Positions 35,293 through 44,433 are shown, counted from the stretch's first letter. The stretch: DNA of 64,000 nucleotides from Candidatus Fukatsuia endosymbiont of Tuberolachnus salignus (GCF_964030845.1 NZ_OZ034983.1:2170001-2234000), one strand, 5' to 3'. The notes: generated by a model not told the origin, from the letters alone. Made by a program: numbers and translations.

Positions 35293-35570
35293 AAAATCCC
35301 TCTATAAAAGTTAAAAATCAGTGAAATTATTTTCATATCCGATCAAACGACACTAACAGGACAGATCTTTAGCCCATTCTTATCTTTTTTATCATCTGTT
35401 TGAAATGTATTAGACTTTTTGCAAAACCGTCGTTCGTTATGCGAATTCAAGGCGTCAGGAGCGAAGTAACTGCACGGTACATACGTGTACATGAGGATTG
35501 CGAGCACCAGGTGACGCAGAATTTGCATAACGTATTTACGAGCACATAAGTAGGTTTTACGCGGTGTGCG
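35293..35570. other. flgM upstream region with repeat B
   Basis: Non-coding gap between flgM and flgA on the minus strand. The part nearest flgM (35293-35410) should hold the flgM promoter, but no clear sigma-28 or sigma-70 match was found. The rest is a repeat B copy that abuts the flgA stop codon. Confidence 0.5.
35411..35558. repeat. Repeat B, copy between flgA and flgM with a decayed right end
   Basis: The left terminus is TAGACTTTTTGCAAAACCG (one change from consensus), with the interior GAGCACCAGGTGACGCAGAA. At the right, GTAGGTTTTACGCGG has lost the last bases of the terminus. It separates flgA from flgM, which are adjacent in other flagellar loci. Confidence 0.82.
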
Positions 35571-36419
35571 CTAATTTGGCCCTACTAACATTCGAACGAT
35601 ACCAATACCATCGACTGTGGCGTTCACTGTTTTTCCACTGCTTAAATTTTTTACTTTTACCCGATCACCTTTATGACCGTTTTTTAATACCTCACCTAAC
35701 ATTTGCGCGACCACTCCCTCTTGTTCAGCAATCATCAATACTTGTTGTCCTCGCGTAACCAGAGTCGGCTGTTCAAGATGGGATACGGATAATGGCTGGA
35801 GATCACGAATACGGCGTTTAACGGTGAAACCGACCACTTCATCAGGATCAGTAAGATAATTGCCAAAGAGGCCACTGATATTGCGTTTTTTTAACTCGAT
35901 ATCGTTAGGAGTAATTTTTTTACCACGTTCAATACTCTTCTTAGCAACCCATATCGGTAAATAAATATCGGGTTTCACCGTAACTGCAACTTCCCAGCTG
36001 TGAGGATCCTCACAGCTGATCACATAACGCATGCGCGCTAGATCACTCCGACTCTCGTCTGGATCGGCTACCTGAAGAGGGCTGTGACAGGGTGCGTAAT
36101 AACTGATTTCGCTGGGAATAAAAATATTCATTTGTACCCTGTAGTCTTGCCAGTTTTTACGCTTGGCGGTACGGGCAATATCAGCGCTGACGCTAGCGGC
36201 TGTTCGCGCATAGATCTGTTTTCTTACGCTTTGTTCCGCAGCAATAGCCTGCCCGATATAGCAATGAGCGCTAAATAGTAATATCAGCAAAAGATCACCA
36301 TAAAAATAACGGTGGCCCCATAGATTTCGACTAAAACTTGTCGTCTGGCGGAAAAATACAATTGGGAAACAGCACTTCCATTTTTTTAAGACGAATAAAG
36401 AAAAATTAATATTAATCAT
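35571..36419 (-). CDS. flgA: FlgA (LfgA), P-ring assembly chaperone
   Basis: FlgA is a periplasmic chaperone for the FlgI P-ring. From the ATG with complement at 36417-36419 it has 282 residues, longer than E. coli FlgA (219), because of an N-terminal extension before the hydrophobic signal (LLLILLFSAHCYIGQAIAAE). The frame stays open to 36503, but that start would run through the flgB promoter. The C-terminal SAF domain is clear: VAKKSIERGKKITPNDIELKK and TRGQQVLMIAEQEGVVAQMLGE. It is divergent from flgB. The long N-terminus may be a start-site artefact. Confidence 0.88.
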   Translation of the reverse strand: MININFSLFVLKKWKCCFPIVFFRQTTSFSRNLWGHRYFYGDLLLILLFSAHCYIGQAIAAEQSVRKQIYARTAASVSADIARTAKRKNWQDYRVQMNIFIPSEISYYAPCHSPLQVADPDESRSDLARMRYVISCEDPHSWEVAVTVKPDIYLPIWVAKKSIERGKKITPNDIELKKRNISGLFGNYLTDPDEVVGFTVKRRIRDLQPLSVSHLEQPTLVTRGQQVLMIAEQEGVVAQMLGEVLKNGHKGDRVKVKNLSSGKTVNATVDGIGIVRMLVGPN

Positions 36420-36432
36420 GATGTTATTTACC

Positions 36433-36448
36433 TGGCACGTTGATTGCT
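36433..36448 (+). promoter_or_regulatory. Sigma-54 (-24/-12) promoter of the flgB operon
   Basis: TGGCACGTTGATTGCT matches the sigma-54 consensus TGGCACG-N4-TTGCW at every defined position, with the GG and GC doublets at the required spacing. The GC of the -12 element is at 36446-36447, so transcription should start near 36459, 37 bases before the flgB start codon. The cluster encodes a sigma-54 activator, which makes this assignment coherent. Confidence 0.85.
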
Positions 36449-36495
36449 TTATTGAATGTGCCAAAATCTTTTTAACATCAGACAGGAAAAATTTC

Positions 36496-36846
36496 GTGAG
36501 CATGAGTTTTGAAAAATCGCTGGGCGTTCATCCTAAAGCAATGCAGCTTCGACTTCTTAGAGCGGAACTGCTAGCAGCCAACTTAGCTCAAGTGAATACC
36601 CCACATTTTCAAGCTAAAGATATTGATTTTGTCTCTGAAATGCAACGTGTAAAACTTAAATTTAATACGCTGCCTGATACGAAAATAAAATATCGCATGC
36701 CTTATCAAGCGTCTACAGATGGGAATACAGTGGCATTGGACATTGAGCAAGCAGAATTTTCAAAGAATGCCCTCGACTATCAAACCAGTTTGTCATTTCT
36801 GAATATGAAATTACTGGGGCTAAAAAAAGCGATAGAAGGGAAATAA
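36496..36846 (+). CDS. flgB: FlgB (LfgB), proximal rod protein
   Basis: FlgB forms part of the flagellar rod. I take GTG at 36496 as start (MSMSFEKSLGVHPKAMQLRL, 116 residues) because AGGA at 36484-36487 is at ideal spacing; ATG at 36502 is the alternative. The frame upstream to 36418 crosses the sigma-54 promoter and is rejected. The conserved rod motif LLAANLAQVNTPHFQAKDIDF is split around residue 40 (family: LAxNIANxxTPGYxAxDxDF). It is first in flgBCDEFGHIJ. Confidence 0.93.
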   Translation: MSMSFEKSLGVHPKAMQLRLLRAELLAANLAQVNTPHFQAKDIDFVSEMQRVKLKFNTLPDTKIKYRMPYQASTDGNTVALDIEQAEFSKNALDYQTSLSFLNMKLLGLKKAIEGK

Positions 36847-36849
36847 ACC

Positions 36850-37275
36850 ATGTCTTTTGAGAATATTTATCGAATATCTGGATCGGCAATGACCGCTCAA
36901 ACTATCAGGCTGAATACCATTGCCAGTAACCTGGCCAATATTGATTCACCTGCAGCCAGTGCCGCTGCCGTTTATAAGACGCGCAGTCCCCTATTTTCTG
37001 CGGTTTATTTGCGCGAAGGCAGGAAGTACCGCCAAGGTGTCAGCGGGGCGCAAGTACGGGTGCTTGACATAGTCGAAACCGGCAATGCAGTACAGCGCTA
37101 TGAACCTAATCATCCACTTGCTAATGAGCAAGGTTATGTCTTTTATTCAGATGTGAATGTCGTCGAACAAATGGCAGACATGACCTCTGCACAACGCAGC
37201 TTTGAAACCAATATTGAAGTCCTCAACAGCATAAAAAGCATGCAAAAAAGTGTATTAAAACTTGGAGAACCATAA
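36850..37275 (+). CDS. flgC: FlgC (LfgC), proximal rod protein
   Basis: FlgC is a rod subunit exported by the flagellar apparatus. The protein has 141 residues (E. coli 134). The N-terminal rod motif is MTAQTIRLNTIASNLANID, and the C-terminal helix contains EQMADMTSAQRSFETNIEVL, both hallmarks. It starts 3 bases after flgB and is followed 2 bases later by flgD. Confidence 0.96.
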   Translation: MSFENIYRISGSAMTAQTIRLNTIASNLANIDSPAASAAAVYKTRSPLFSAVYLREGRKYRQGVSGAQVRVLDIVETGNAVQRYEPNHPLANEQGYVFYSDVNVVEQMADMTSAQRSFETNIEVLNSIKSMQKSVLKLGEP

Positions 37276-37277
37276 CG

Positions 37278-37970
37278 ATGTCGATTCCTAATATTACAGA
37301 ACCGATGAATTCAACGGGTAAGAAAACGCTAGAACCTACAATTCAATCATCAAAAGAATTAAAAGACCAATTTATGACATTGCTGGTCGCACAGATGCAA
37401 CATCAGAATCCACTTAATCCAACCGACGGGACGGAATTTATTAGTCAGTTGGCCCAATTGGCACAACTTACATCTAGCCAAAAAATGGTCGAGGCTACTA
37501 ATAAAAATACGGTTCTGATGGAAAACATGCAAGCCTTGGCTCAAGCGAATTTAGTGGGACAAAAGGTGATGGTAGAGACCAATAAACTTGAATCGGGGAC
37601 AGAAACGTATGATGCGCGTTTAACGTTGGAAAATGCATCAGCCGCTGTTACCGTCTATCTCAAAGATAAGTTTGACAAAGAATATAAACTCGCTCTCGGT
37701 CAGCAAGAAGCGGGAACCGTGAATTTCACCCTTGATCCCAAAGAGTTGGGTATGCCCCCTGGGCAATATACGCTCACAGTGGTAACAGGCACTGGTGAAG
37801 AAGCCAAAACCATTCCGCTGGAATTAGCGGGTACGGTGAACAATGTGCGTATCTCAAACGGTCGCCAGCCGCGATTGAATGTTTCAGGTTTGGGTGATGT
37901 TTCTTTTAACAAAATCAGTCAGCTTGGTTCCAGCGTAAAAACACCAGGTTCAGTGCCTGTTGCTGCTTAA
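37278..37970 (+). CDS. flgD: FlgD (LfgD), hook-assembly scaffold
   Basis: FlgD caps the growing hook and is then displaced. The protein has 230 residues (E. coli 231). The conserved N-terminal core is FMTLLVAQMQHQNPLNPTDG followed by FISQLAQLAQLTSSQKM. A FlgD Ig-like/Tudor domain makes up the rest. It lies in series between flgC and flgE. Confidence 0.95.
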   Translation: MSIPNITEPMNSTGKKTLEPTIQSSKELKDQFMTLLVAQMQHQNPLNPTDGTEFISQLAQLAQLTSSQKMVEATNKNTVLMENMQALAQANLVGQKVMVETNKLESGTETYDARLTLENASAAVTVYLKDKFDKEYKLALGQQEAGTVNFTLDPKELGMPPGQYTLTVVTGTGEEAKTIPLELAGTVNNVRISNGRQPRLNVSGLGDVSFNKISQLGSSVKTPGSVPVAA

Positions 37971-37996
37971 ACCCATTAATCTAGGAGGAATATGTT

Positions 37997-39193
37997 ATGA
38001 GTAATAATATCGCTGTCACTGGTTTGGATGCCATTACTAAGAAGTTAAAAAGTATCAGTAATAATATCGCCAACTCGGGCACTATCGGTTATAAATCGGA
38101 AGAAGCTGAATTTGCCGCCATGTATTCCCAAGGTGACCCTATGGGTGTGGCAGTCAGTGGCGTATCGCATAGCATCAGCCGACAGGGAACCGCTATTCGG
38201 ACTGACAATAACCTGGACGTGGCGATCAGTGGTAACGGATTCTTTATTTTGGCGAGTGATGAAGGTGATACGGTTTACACCCGTGCTGGAAATTTCGATA
38301 CCGATATAGCAGGAAATTTAATTGGTCTTGATGGCAAAAAGGTTCAAGGCTCTCCAGTCGATGCCAATGGTGTATTGCAACAAGGGGTTGTCGGTAATTT
38401 AAAAATCAATAAGGGTATGATAGCGGCTAAAGCAAGCAGTGAAGTGAATGTGAAGAATAATTTAGACGCGAGGATGCCTATCATCCCTACCATTCCAAAT
38501 TTTGACCCCAATAATGATCAGACATACAGCCTTACGAACTTCACCAAAGTTTATGACTCATTAGGCAATGAACATTCTTTTGCTCAGTATTTTGTCAAGA
38601 CTGGCGTCAATGAGTGGACTGTTCACTACCAACTGGATCAGGTCGATGTAGGCCAAACAGCTCTGGAATTTAACACGCAAGGAAAATTAGTCACGCCTAA
38701 TCCTGCTATAGGGAATACGAATCCACCAGCCCCTCCTATCCCTGGCATCGATCCCATTACTCTCGCTGTTAAATATAACGATTTTACACAATATGGCGCG
38801 TCATCGGATGTCAATAGCAGTCGTGACGGTAATGCGCCTGGTACTTATAAGAATCTGACAATTCAAGCAGATGGCAAGATTAGCGCCAGTTACAGCAATG
38901 GCGAATCTAGGTTAATGGGTCAAATTCTGCTCGCGAGTTTTGCCAACGAAAGTCATCTTGCCCCTGTCAGTAAAACTAGCTGGGCACAGACCGCGCTTTC
39001 CGGTGATCCCGTAATCAATGTGCCCAACAATGGTTTGTTGGGCGAGCTGCACGTAGGTCAAAGAGAAGGCTCTAACGTCGACGTGACTGACCAACTGGTA
39101 AAAATGCTGAGCGCGCAACATGACTATCAAGGCAATGCCCAAGTGTTGACGACCAATAAAAGCATGCAGGATACATTAATGCGGGCGCTATAA
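37997..39193 (+). CDS. flgE: FlgE (LfgE), hook protein
   Basis: FlgE polymerises into the hook. The protein has 398 residues (E. coli 402). The N-terminal motif is LKSISNNIANSGTIGYKSEEAEF, and the C-terminal coiled-coil part is SNVDVTDQLVKMLSAQHDYQ. AGGAGGAATATGTT precedes the ATG at 37997. Both terminal D0 segments needed for export and polymerisation are intact. Confidence 0.96.
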   Translation: MSNNIAVTGLDAITKKLKSISNNIANSGTIGYKSEEAEFAAMYSQGDPMGVAVSGVSHSISRQGTAIRTDNNLDVAISGNGFFILASDEGDTVYTRAGNFDTDIAGNLIGLDGKKVQGSPVDANGVLQQGVVGNLKINKGMIAAKASSEVNVKNNLDARMPIIPTIPNFDPNNDQTYSLTNFTKVYDSLGNEHSFAQYFVKTGVNEWTVHYQLDQVDVGQTALEFNTQGKLVTPNPAIGNTNPPAPPIPGIDPITLAVKYNDFTQYGASSDVNSSRDGNAPGTYKNLTIQADGKISASYSNGESRLMGQILLASFANESHLAPVSKTSWAQTALSGDPVINVPNNGLLGELHVGQREGSNVDVTDQLVKMLSAQHDYQGNAQVLTTNKSMQDTLMRAL

Positions 39194-39194
39194 C

Positions 39195-39920
39195 ATGGAT
39201 CATTTTCTATTCACCGCCGTGAGTGGCGCTAATCGTAGCCTGGCTCAACAAAAAATTCATGCTAATAATTTGTCGAATGTCAATACCCAAGGCTTTCGTG
39301 CGGATCTGGAAAGATCCATCACCACCAGGGTAGCAGGAAAAGGCTATGCTACCCGTTTTCCTATCGCACTGGAAAACGCCGGGGTTGATATGACTGCCGG
39401 CATGTTAAAGGAAACGGGACTTGATCTCGATATTGCTTTGAAAGATCGAGGTTTGATTGCATTGCAAGACGGCAACCGTGAAGTCTACACCCGTGATGGT
39501 CATATCAATATTGGTGCGAATGGAGAATTAACGGTTCATCAATTGCCGTTGCTGGGTGATGGTGGGGCCATTGTATTACCCCCTCATAGCTCACTGTCGA
39601 TAGCCCGTGACGGTACGATTTCTATCGTACCTCAAGATGGGATCGCTATTCCAGCGGATATCGATCGTATCAAACTGGTTGATATCCCGGCGAATGAATT
39701 ACGCAAGAACGACCGCGGTCTCTTAATCACTGATCTTCCTACTCACCCACGTGATGAAGGTATCCTGATTGAAAATCGCTATCTGGAAGGCAGCAACATT
39801 TCTGCAGTCAGCGAGATGCTTTCCAGCATCTCAATCGGTCGTTATTTTGAGGTACAAATCAACATGATAAAAATTGCAAAAGAACTGGCGCAGGCAGGCA
39901 ATAAACTGCTTCAAGGCTAA
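39195..39920 (+). CDS. flgF: FlgF (LfgF), proximal rod protein
   Basis: FlgF is a rod component. The protein has 241 residues (E. coli 251). It starts MDHFLFTAVSGANRSLAQQK, with the family motif HANNLSNVNTQGFRADLE, and ends with the conserved helix around SNISAVSEMLSSISIGRYFE. It begins one base after the flgE stop. Confidence 0.95.
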   Translation: MDHFLFTAVSGANRSLAQQKIHANNLSNVNTQGFRADLERSITTRVAGKGYATRFPIALENAGVDMTAGMLKETGLDLDIALKDRGLIALQDGNREVYTRDGHINIGANGELTVHQLPLLGDGGAIVLPPHSSLSIARDGTISIVPQDGIAIPADIDRIKLVDIPANELRKNDRGLLITDLPTHPRDEGILIENRYLEGSNISAVSEMLSSISIGRYFEVQINMIKIAKELAQAGNKLLQG

Positions 39921-39951
39921 TCATAAAATCAGTGATTGAGGAGCAGAAATA

Positions 39952-40737
39952 ATGAGTCACGCAACATGGGTCAGCAAAACCGGTCTTTTGGCACAAGATG
40001 CCAAAATGAAAGCTATTGCTAATAATTTGGCTAACGTTAATACCGATTCTTTTAAACGTGATGACGTTATATTCGCCGATCTATTTTATCAGACTCAGCG
40101 ACTTCCAGGTTCACCGGTGGATCAGAATAATATCTCTCCTAACGGTATTCAGTTTGGCGGAGGGGTGAGAGTCGTAGGAACGCAAAAGAAATTTACCATA
40201 GGTACCCAGAAGGAAAGCCCGAACGAGATGCACGTGGCGATCACGGGGCAAGGTTTTTTCCAGGTAGAAATGACCGATGGCAACATGGCCTACACCCGTG
40301 CTGGTAATCTGAGTAAAAACGCGGATGGTGTACTGACAACGACAGAAGGCTTCCCTTTGAATCCGAGGATTGAACTTCCAGAAGGTCTTGAACGGTTAAT
40401 CATTAGCGAAAACGGTGCTGTCAATGCCATGGTCGGTGGTGAAGCCGATCCGGTTGAGCTCGGGCAACTGACACTGGTTAATTTTGTTAATCCGGCCGGG
40501 CTACTTCCCATTGGTAACAATCTTTATAGAGAAACGACAGCCAGTGGTGAGGCGCAGGAAGGGGAACCCGGAGAAGGCGCTTTAGGCAAACTTATGCAGA
40601 ATGCATTGGAGGGATCTAATGTACAGGTAGTAGAAGAAATGGTTGAGATGCTTGCAGTACAACAAGCTTGGGAAATTATCGCCAAATCGATCACTGCGGG
40701 TAATGAGATGGATAAATACGTTACTCATAATATCTAA
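39952..40737 (+). CDS. flgG: FlgG (LfgG), distal rod protein
   Basis: FlgG forms the distal rod passing through the P and L rings. The protein has 261 residues (E. coli 260). The N-terminal motif is IANNLANVNTDSFKRDDVIF, and the C-terminal part is LEGSNVQVVEEMVEMLAVQQ. A GAGGAGCAGAAATA ribosome site precedes the ATG at 39952. Confidence 0.97.
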   Translation: MSHATWVSKTGLLAQDAKMKAIANNLANVNTDSFKRDDVIFADLFYQTQRLPGSPVDQNNISPNGIQFGGGVRVVGTQKKFTIGTQKESPNEMHVAITGQGFFQVEMTDGNMAYTRAGNLSKNADGVLTTTEGFPLNPRIELPEGLERLIISENGAVNAMVGGEADPVELGQLTLVNFVNPAGLLPIGNNLYRETTASGEAQEGEPGEGALGKLMQNALEGSNVQVVEEMVEMLAVQQAWEIIAKSITAGNEMDKYVTHNI

Positions 40738-40770
40738 TCTTCTCGCCAATTATTTAAAAGCGAATAATGA

Positions 40771-41436
40771 ATGAAAAGGTTTTTAATGTTAACGCCGATA
40801 GTGTTGGCGCTCTGTGGCTGTGAATCTCCGGCATTATTGGTGCATAAAGATGATGCTGCTTATGCTCCACCGGAGAATCTGAACCAGCCAGCACCTGTTT
40901 TGCAAGGAGGCGGACTGTATCAACCCGCCTATAACTGGTCTTTGCTGCAAGATCGGCGTGCTTACCGTGTCGGCGATATTTTGACGGTAAAGTTGGATGA
41001 ATCGACCCAATCGAGTAAGCAAGCGAAGACTAATTTTGGCAAAAATAATGATATGACCCTAGGAATACCGGAGGTATTAGGCAAAAAACTTGACAAATTC
41101 AGCGGTTCACTTTCTGGTAAACGTAAATTTGATGGAACCGGCAGCTCACAGCAGCAAAATATGTTGCGTGGTTCGATTACCGTAGCAGTACATCAGGTAT
41201 TGGCGAACGGCGTATTGGTTATTCGCGGCGAAAAATGGCTCACTCTTAATCAAGGGGATGAATACATGCGTGTGACAGGTCTGGTACGCGCAGAGGATAT
41301 TGAGCGTGATAACTCCATTTCTTCGCAACGTATTGCTAATGCGCGCATCTCCTACGCAGGTCGTGGTGCGCTCAGTGATGCTAACTCAGCGGGATGGTTG
41401 ACGCGTTTCTTCAACCATCAGCTGTTCCCTATCTAA
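40771..41436 (+). CDS. flgH: FlgH (LfgH), L-ring lipoprotein
   Basis: FlgH builds the outer-membrane L ring. The protein has 221 residues (E. coli 232). The lipoprotein signal MKRFLMLTPIVLALCGCES ends in the lipobox with the acylated cysteine at residue 18 or 17 region (LCGC). The conserved YRVGDILTVKLDESTQSSKQ and MLRGSITVAVHQVLANGVLV segments are present. It lies 33 bases after flgG. Confidence 0.95.
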   Translation: MKRFLMLTPIVLALCGCESPALLVHKDDAAYAPPENLNQPAPVLQGGGLYQPAYNWSLLQDRRAYRVGDILTVKLDESTQSSKQAKTNFGKNNDMTLGIPEVLGKKLDKFSGSLSGKRKFDGTGSSQQQNMLRGSITVAVHQVLANGVLVIRGEKWLTLNQGDEYMRVTGLVRAEDIERDNSISSQRIANARISYAGRGALSDANSAGWLTRFFNHQLFPI

Positions 41437-41451
41437 GCAGGAGTATTAACT

Positions 41452-42549
41452 ATGTTTCAACGTTATTTTATGCTGCTTGGATTATGGCTGACATTACCGC
41501 TGGCCAACGCACAGCCCTTAAGCTCTTTGGTCGATATTCAAGGGATGCGTGGTAACCAATTAGTGGGTTACAGCCTGGTAGTAGGTCTGGACGGTACTGG
41601 AGATAAAAACCAGGTTAAATTCACGGGTCAATCGATGGCTAATATGTTGCGTCAATTTGGTGTGCAGCTGCCAGCCAAGATTGATCCTAAAGTGAAAAAT
41701 GTGGCGGCAGTGGCTATCAGCGCCACCTTGCCTCCGATGTACGCCCGTGGTCAATCGATTGATGTTACGGTTTCATCCATTGGTGATGCCAAAAGTTTGC
41801 GCGGCGGTACCTTGTTGCTCACTCAGTTACGTGGTGCCGATGGTGAAGTTTATGCATTAGCACAAGGTAATGTGGTGGTTGGCGGTATGAAAGCAGAGGG
41901 GAATAGTGGTTCTAGTGTGACAGTGAACACAGCGACTGTAGGACGCGTTCCTAATGGTGCCAGTATTGAGCGGCAAGTGATCAGCGATTTTCAAACCAAC
42001 GACACCGTGATCCTCAATCTGAAACGCCCTAGCTTTAAATCAGCCAATAATATTGCTGTTGCCCTTAACCGGATCTTCGGTGCCAATACTGCCACAGCTC
42101 AAAGCGCAACGAATGTGGTGGTCAATGCACCGCAAGGGGCAGGTGCTCGCGTCGCTTTTATGTCGATGCTAGAAGATGTGCAGATTAATGCTGGCAAGCA
42201 GATACCTCGGGTAGTGTTTAACGCGCGTACCGGTACGGTTGTGATCGGTGAAGGGGTGGTAGTACGCGCAGCGGCAGTCTCACACGGCAATTTGACGGTT
42301 AGCATTCGTGAGGATCAAAAAGTTAGCCAGCCGAATGCGTTATCGGGAGGTGAAACCACAGTGACGCCACAAAGTGACATCAACGTCGACAAAGACGGTG
42401 GAAAAATGGTTATTGTACCAGCGGGTACCAGTTTGCGCAGTATTGTAAACACTATCAATAGCTTAGGTGCATCCCCTGATGACATTATGGCTATCCTGCA
42501 AGCGTTACATGAAGCGGGTGCGCTAGATGCTGAACTGGTAGTAATCTAA
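41452..42549 (+). CDS. flgI: FlgI (LfgI), P-ring protein
   Basis: FlgI forms the periplasmic P ring with help from FlgA. The protein has 365 residues, as in E. coli. A signal peptide (FQRYFMLLGLWLTLPLANA) is followed by the conserved SLVDIQGMRGNQLVGYSLVV. The C-terminus EAGALDAELVVI is typical. It begins 15 bases after flgH. Confidence 0.97.
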   Translation: MFQRYFMLLGLWLTLPLANAQPLSSLVDIQGMRGNQLVGYSLVVGLDGTGDKNQVKFTGQSMANMLRQFGVQLPAKIDPKVKNVAAVAISATLPPMYARGQSIDVTVSSIGDAKSLRGGTLLLTQLRGADGEVYALAQGNVVVGGMKAEGNSGSSVTVNTATVGRVPNGASIERQVISDFQTNDTVILNLKRPSFKSANNIAVALNRIFGANTATAQSATNVVVNAPQGAGARVAFMSMLEDVQINAGKQIPRVVFNARTGTVVIGEGVVVRAAAVSHGNLTVSIREDQKVSQPNALSGGETTVTPQSDINVDKDGGKMVIVPAGTSLRSIVNTINSLGASPDDIMAILQALHEAGALDAELVVI

Positions 42550-42560
42550 GGAAAAAATAA

Positions 42561-42887
42561 ATGACTGAGAGTATCCAGGCGAACGAAATCATTAATAAAA
42601 AAGTAATCAGTAAGCCAAGCACCGTGATCCCCGGCAGTTTTACCGGGGAAATTCAGCCGCAAAATATCGAAGAAGCCGCAATACAGTTCGAGGCGTTATT
42701 CATGCGCAATTTGTTACAACAGATGCGCAAAACATCTGATGCCTTAGCTGAGGGTGACAATCTGTTTAATAGTAAACAACAAGGGGTCATGCGTGATTTT
42801 TACGATGACAAACTCGCATCGACATTGGCTGCACAACGCAGTAGTGGTATCGCTGATTTACTGATTAAACAATTAAGTGCTCAATAG
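42561..42887 (+). CDS. flgJ: FlgJ (LfgJ), rod-capping protein without the muramidase domain
   Basis: The N-terminal part of FlgJ caps the rod; in E. coli a C-terminal muramidase domain opens the cell wall. This protein has 108 residues and contains only the rod-binding domain, with EEAAIQFEALFMRNLLQQMR and FNSKQQGVMRDFYDDKLAST. Single-domain FlgJ proteins are known. However, the TAG stop is followed immediately by the right end of repeat A (ATTTCGAACAGATTCTCAG), so truncation by a repeat is also possible. Confidence 0.92.
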   Translation: MTESIQANEIINKKVISKPSTVIPGSFTGEIQPQNIEEAAIQFEALFMRNLLQQMRKTSDALAEGDNLFNSKQQGVMRDFYDDKLASTLAAQRSSGIADLLIKQLSAQ

Positions 42888-42906
42888 ATTTCGAACAGAT
42901 TCTCAG
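42886..42906. repeat. Repeat A terminus fragment after flgJ
   Basis: Only about 20 bases, AGATTTCGAACAGATTCTCAG, matching the right terminus of repeat A with one change. It abuts the flgJ stop codon. Around it (42888-43029) there is no gene; this region should contain any separate flgK promoter, none of which is evident. Confidence 0.6.
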
Positions 42907-43029
42907 GCTTATCTTGCTGCAGTTATTTAAGTCTAAGATTCAGCGGTCGTTTTTCTTATAAAACCACAGTGAATACCACAAAAAATTTACTGTTAATTCT
43001 TATTGACTAACAGAAAGGGAAGCGAGCAA

Positions 43030-44406
43030 ATGAGTTTAATTGAGATTGCCTCCAGTGGTGCCAGAGCCATGAAAGCGCATCTAGATGCTGTGATGATGAA
43101 CATGGCGAACCAGGAAAATAGAGATTATTCACGCCAACAGATTGAAACCAGCAGCCTTGGCCCTGGTACGAACAGCGGGATCCGTGCCGGTGATGGTGTG
43201 AGCATTGATGGTATCCGTAGGATTTGTGATCAATTTTTAGTGAGCAAGGAATGGCAAGCAGGCAGTGAAGAAAGTTATGACAGAGAGGCTATGCAGTATT
43301 TGCAAACGTTGGAAGAGATTTTCAGCGAGTCTAGTACTCAATCCAAAAATTCCTTGCCAGCAAGATTGGATGCCTTTTTTAATAGTCTGATTAATAGTGA
43401 GGAGCAACCTGATAGCAGCATAAATCGTGCGGAAATAATCAATCAGGCTAAGGTATTGGCATCACGTCTTAATTATTTTAATCAAGAGATTAATAATCAG
43501 AAAGCAGGGTTGGCTAATGACCGCAAAAATATTGTTGCCACGATCAACAACCTCAGTACTAACATCGCGAGTTATAACCAAAAAATTATCGAGTTAGAAT
43601 CCACGGGTGGCAATAGCAATACCCTGCGGGATCAGCGTGATAAAAGTGTCAGAGAGTTAAGCGCCTTGATAGAGGTACGGGTTAATAATGCGAATAATGG
43701 CAGTTATGATATTTCCTTACAAAATGGTCATCCCTTGGTCACAGGTAATACAGCGGGAGAAATGGCGTTAACTACGTTACCCGGTGGTGGCCAGCAAATT
43801 CAGCTGAAATATCCTGGCTCGACTTCTACTGTTAATCCGTCTTGCGGTGGTCAGCTAGGGGCAATGAATGATATTGAATCTAATACGCTAATGCCCTTGC
43901 AGGAAAACATTCAAAATATCGCGCAAACAATAGAACAGAAATTTAATGCTCAATTACAGGCTGGCTATGATTTAAATAGCAATCAAGGAAAACCGCTCTT
44001 TCATTTTGATAGTAACAATCCAAGCCGGATATTACAGATCACTGATATTAAAGCTGAAGAATTGGGGCTCTCAGCGACGACGGGCACTGTCTCTGATAAT
44101 GGCAATTTGAAAAAATTAATAGCATTGAAAAACGAGAAATTCCCCGCTTTAGGAAATATTACGATTAAAGAGGCTGCCGATTCTACTATCAATGATCTGG
44201 CGAGGAAATCAGCTAACTATAAGAGTCAATTTGAGATAAGCAGAGAGGAGTTGAATAGGGCAAATCGTGAACGAATCAGCGCGAATGGTGTAGATGAGAA
44301 TCAAGAAGGGCCCCATTTGGTGGAATATCAAAACCTCTATAATGCCAATCTGAAAATGATCATGATCGCCGGACAACTTTTTAGCAGCGTTTTAGAAATA
44401 TTCTGA
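43030..44406 (+). CDS. flgK: FlgK (LfgK), hook-filament junction protein 1
   Basis: FlgK joins the hook to FlgL and the filament. I choose ATG at 43030 (MSLIEIASSGARAMKAHLDA, 458 residues), which has GGGAAGCGAG upstream; the longer frame from TTG at 43003 is not supported. The length is shorter than the primary-system protein (547 in E. coli) but normal for lateral types. The N-terminal motif MMNMANQENRDYSRQQIETS and the C-terminal helix EGPHLVEYQNLYNANLKMI are intact, so FlgK could still cap the hook. Confidence 0.93.
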   Translation: MSLIEIASSGARAMKAHLDAVMMNMANQENRDYSRQQIETSSLGPGTNSGIRAGDGVSIDGIRRICDQFLVSKEWQAGSEESYDREAMQYLQTLEEIFSESSTQSKNSLPARLDAFFNSLINSEEQPDSSINRAEIINQAKVLASRLNYFNQEINNQKAGLANDRKNIVATINNLSTNIASYNQKIIELESTGGNSNTLRDQRDKSVRELSALIEVRVNNANNGSYDISLQNGHPLVTGNTAGEMALTTLPGGGQQIQLKYPGSTSTVNPSCGGQLGAMNDIESNTLMPLQENIQNIAQTIEQKFNAQLQAGYDLNSNQGKPLFHFDSNNPSRILQITDIKAEELGLSATTGTVSDNGNLKKLIALKNEKFPALGNITIKEAADSTINDLARKSANYKSQFEISREELNRANRERISANGVDENQEGPHLVEYQNLYNANLKMIMIAGQLFSSVLEIF

Positions 44407-44433
44407 TACTAGACTTCTTACAAGGAAATCAAT

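Noticed and set aside
36418..36495. Longer FlgB start at 36418
   Set aside because: It would translate across the sigma-54 promoter; GTG at 36496 has a good ribosome site and the family N-terminus.
42888..43029. AGGCTTATCTTGCT as a sigma-54 promoter for flgK
   Set aside because: The spacing between GG and GC is two bases short and the -24 element lacks the CAC.
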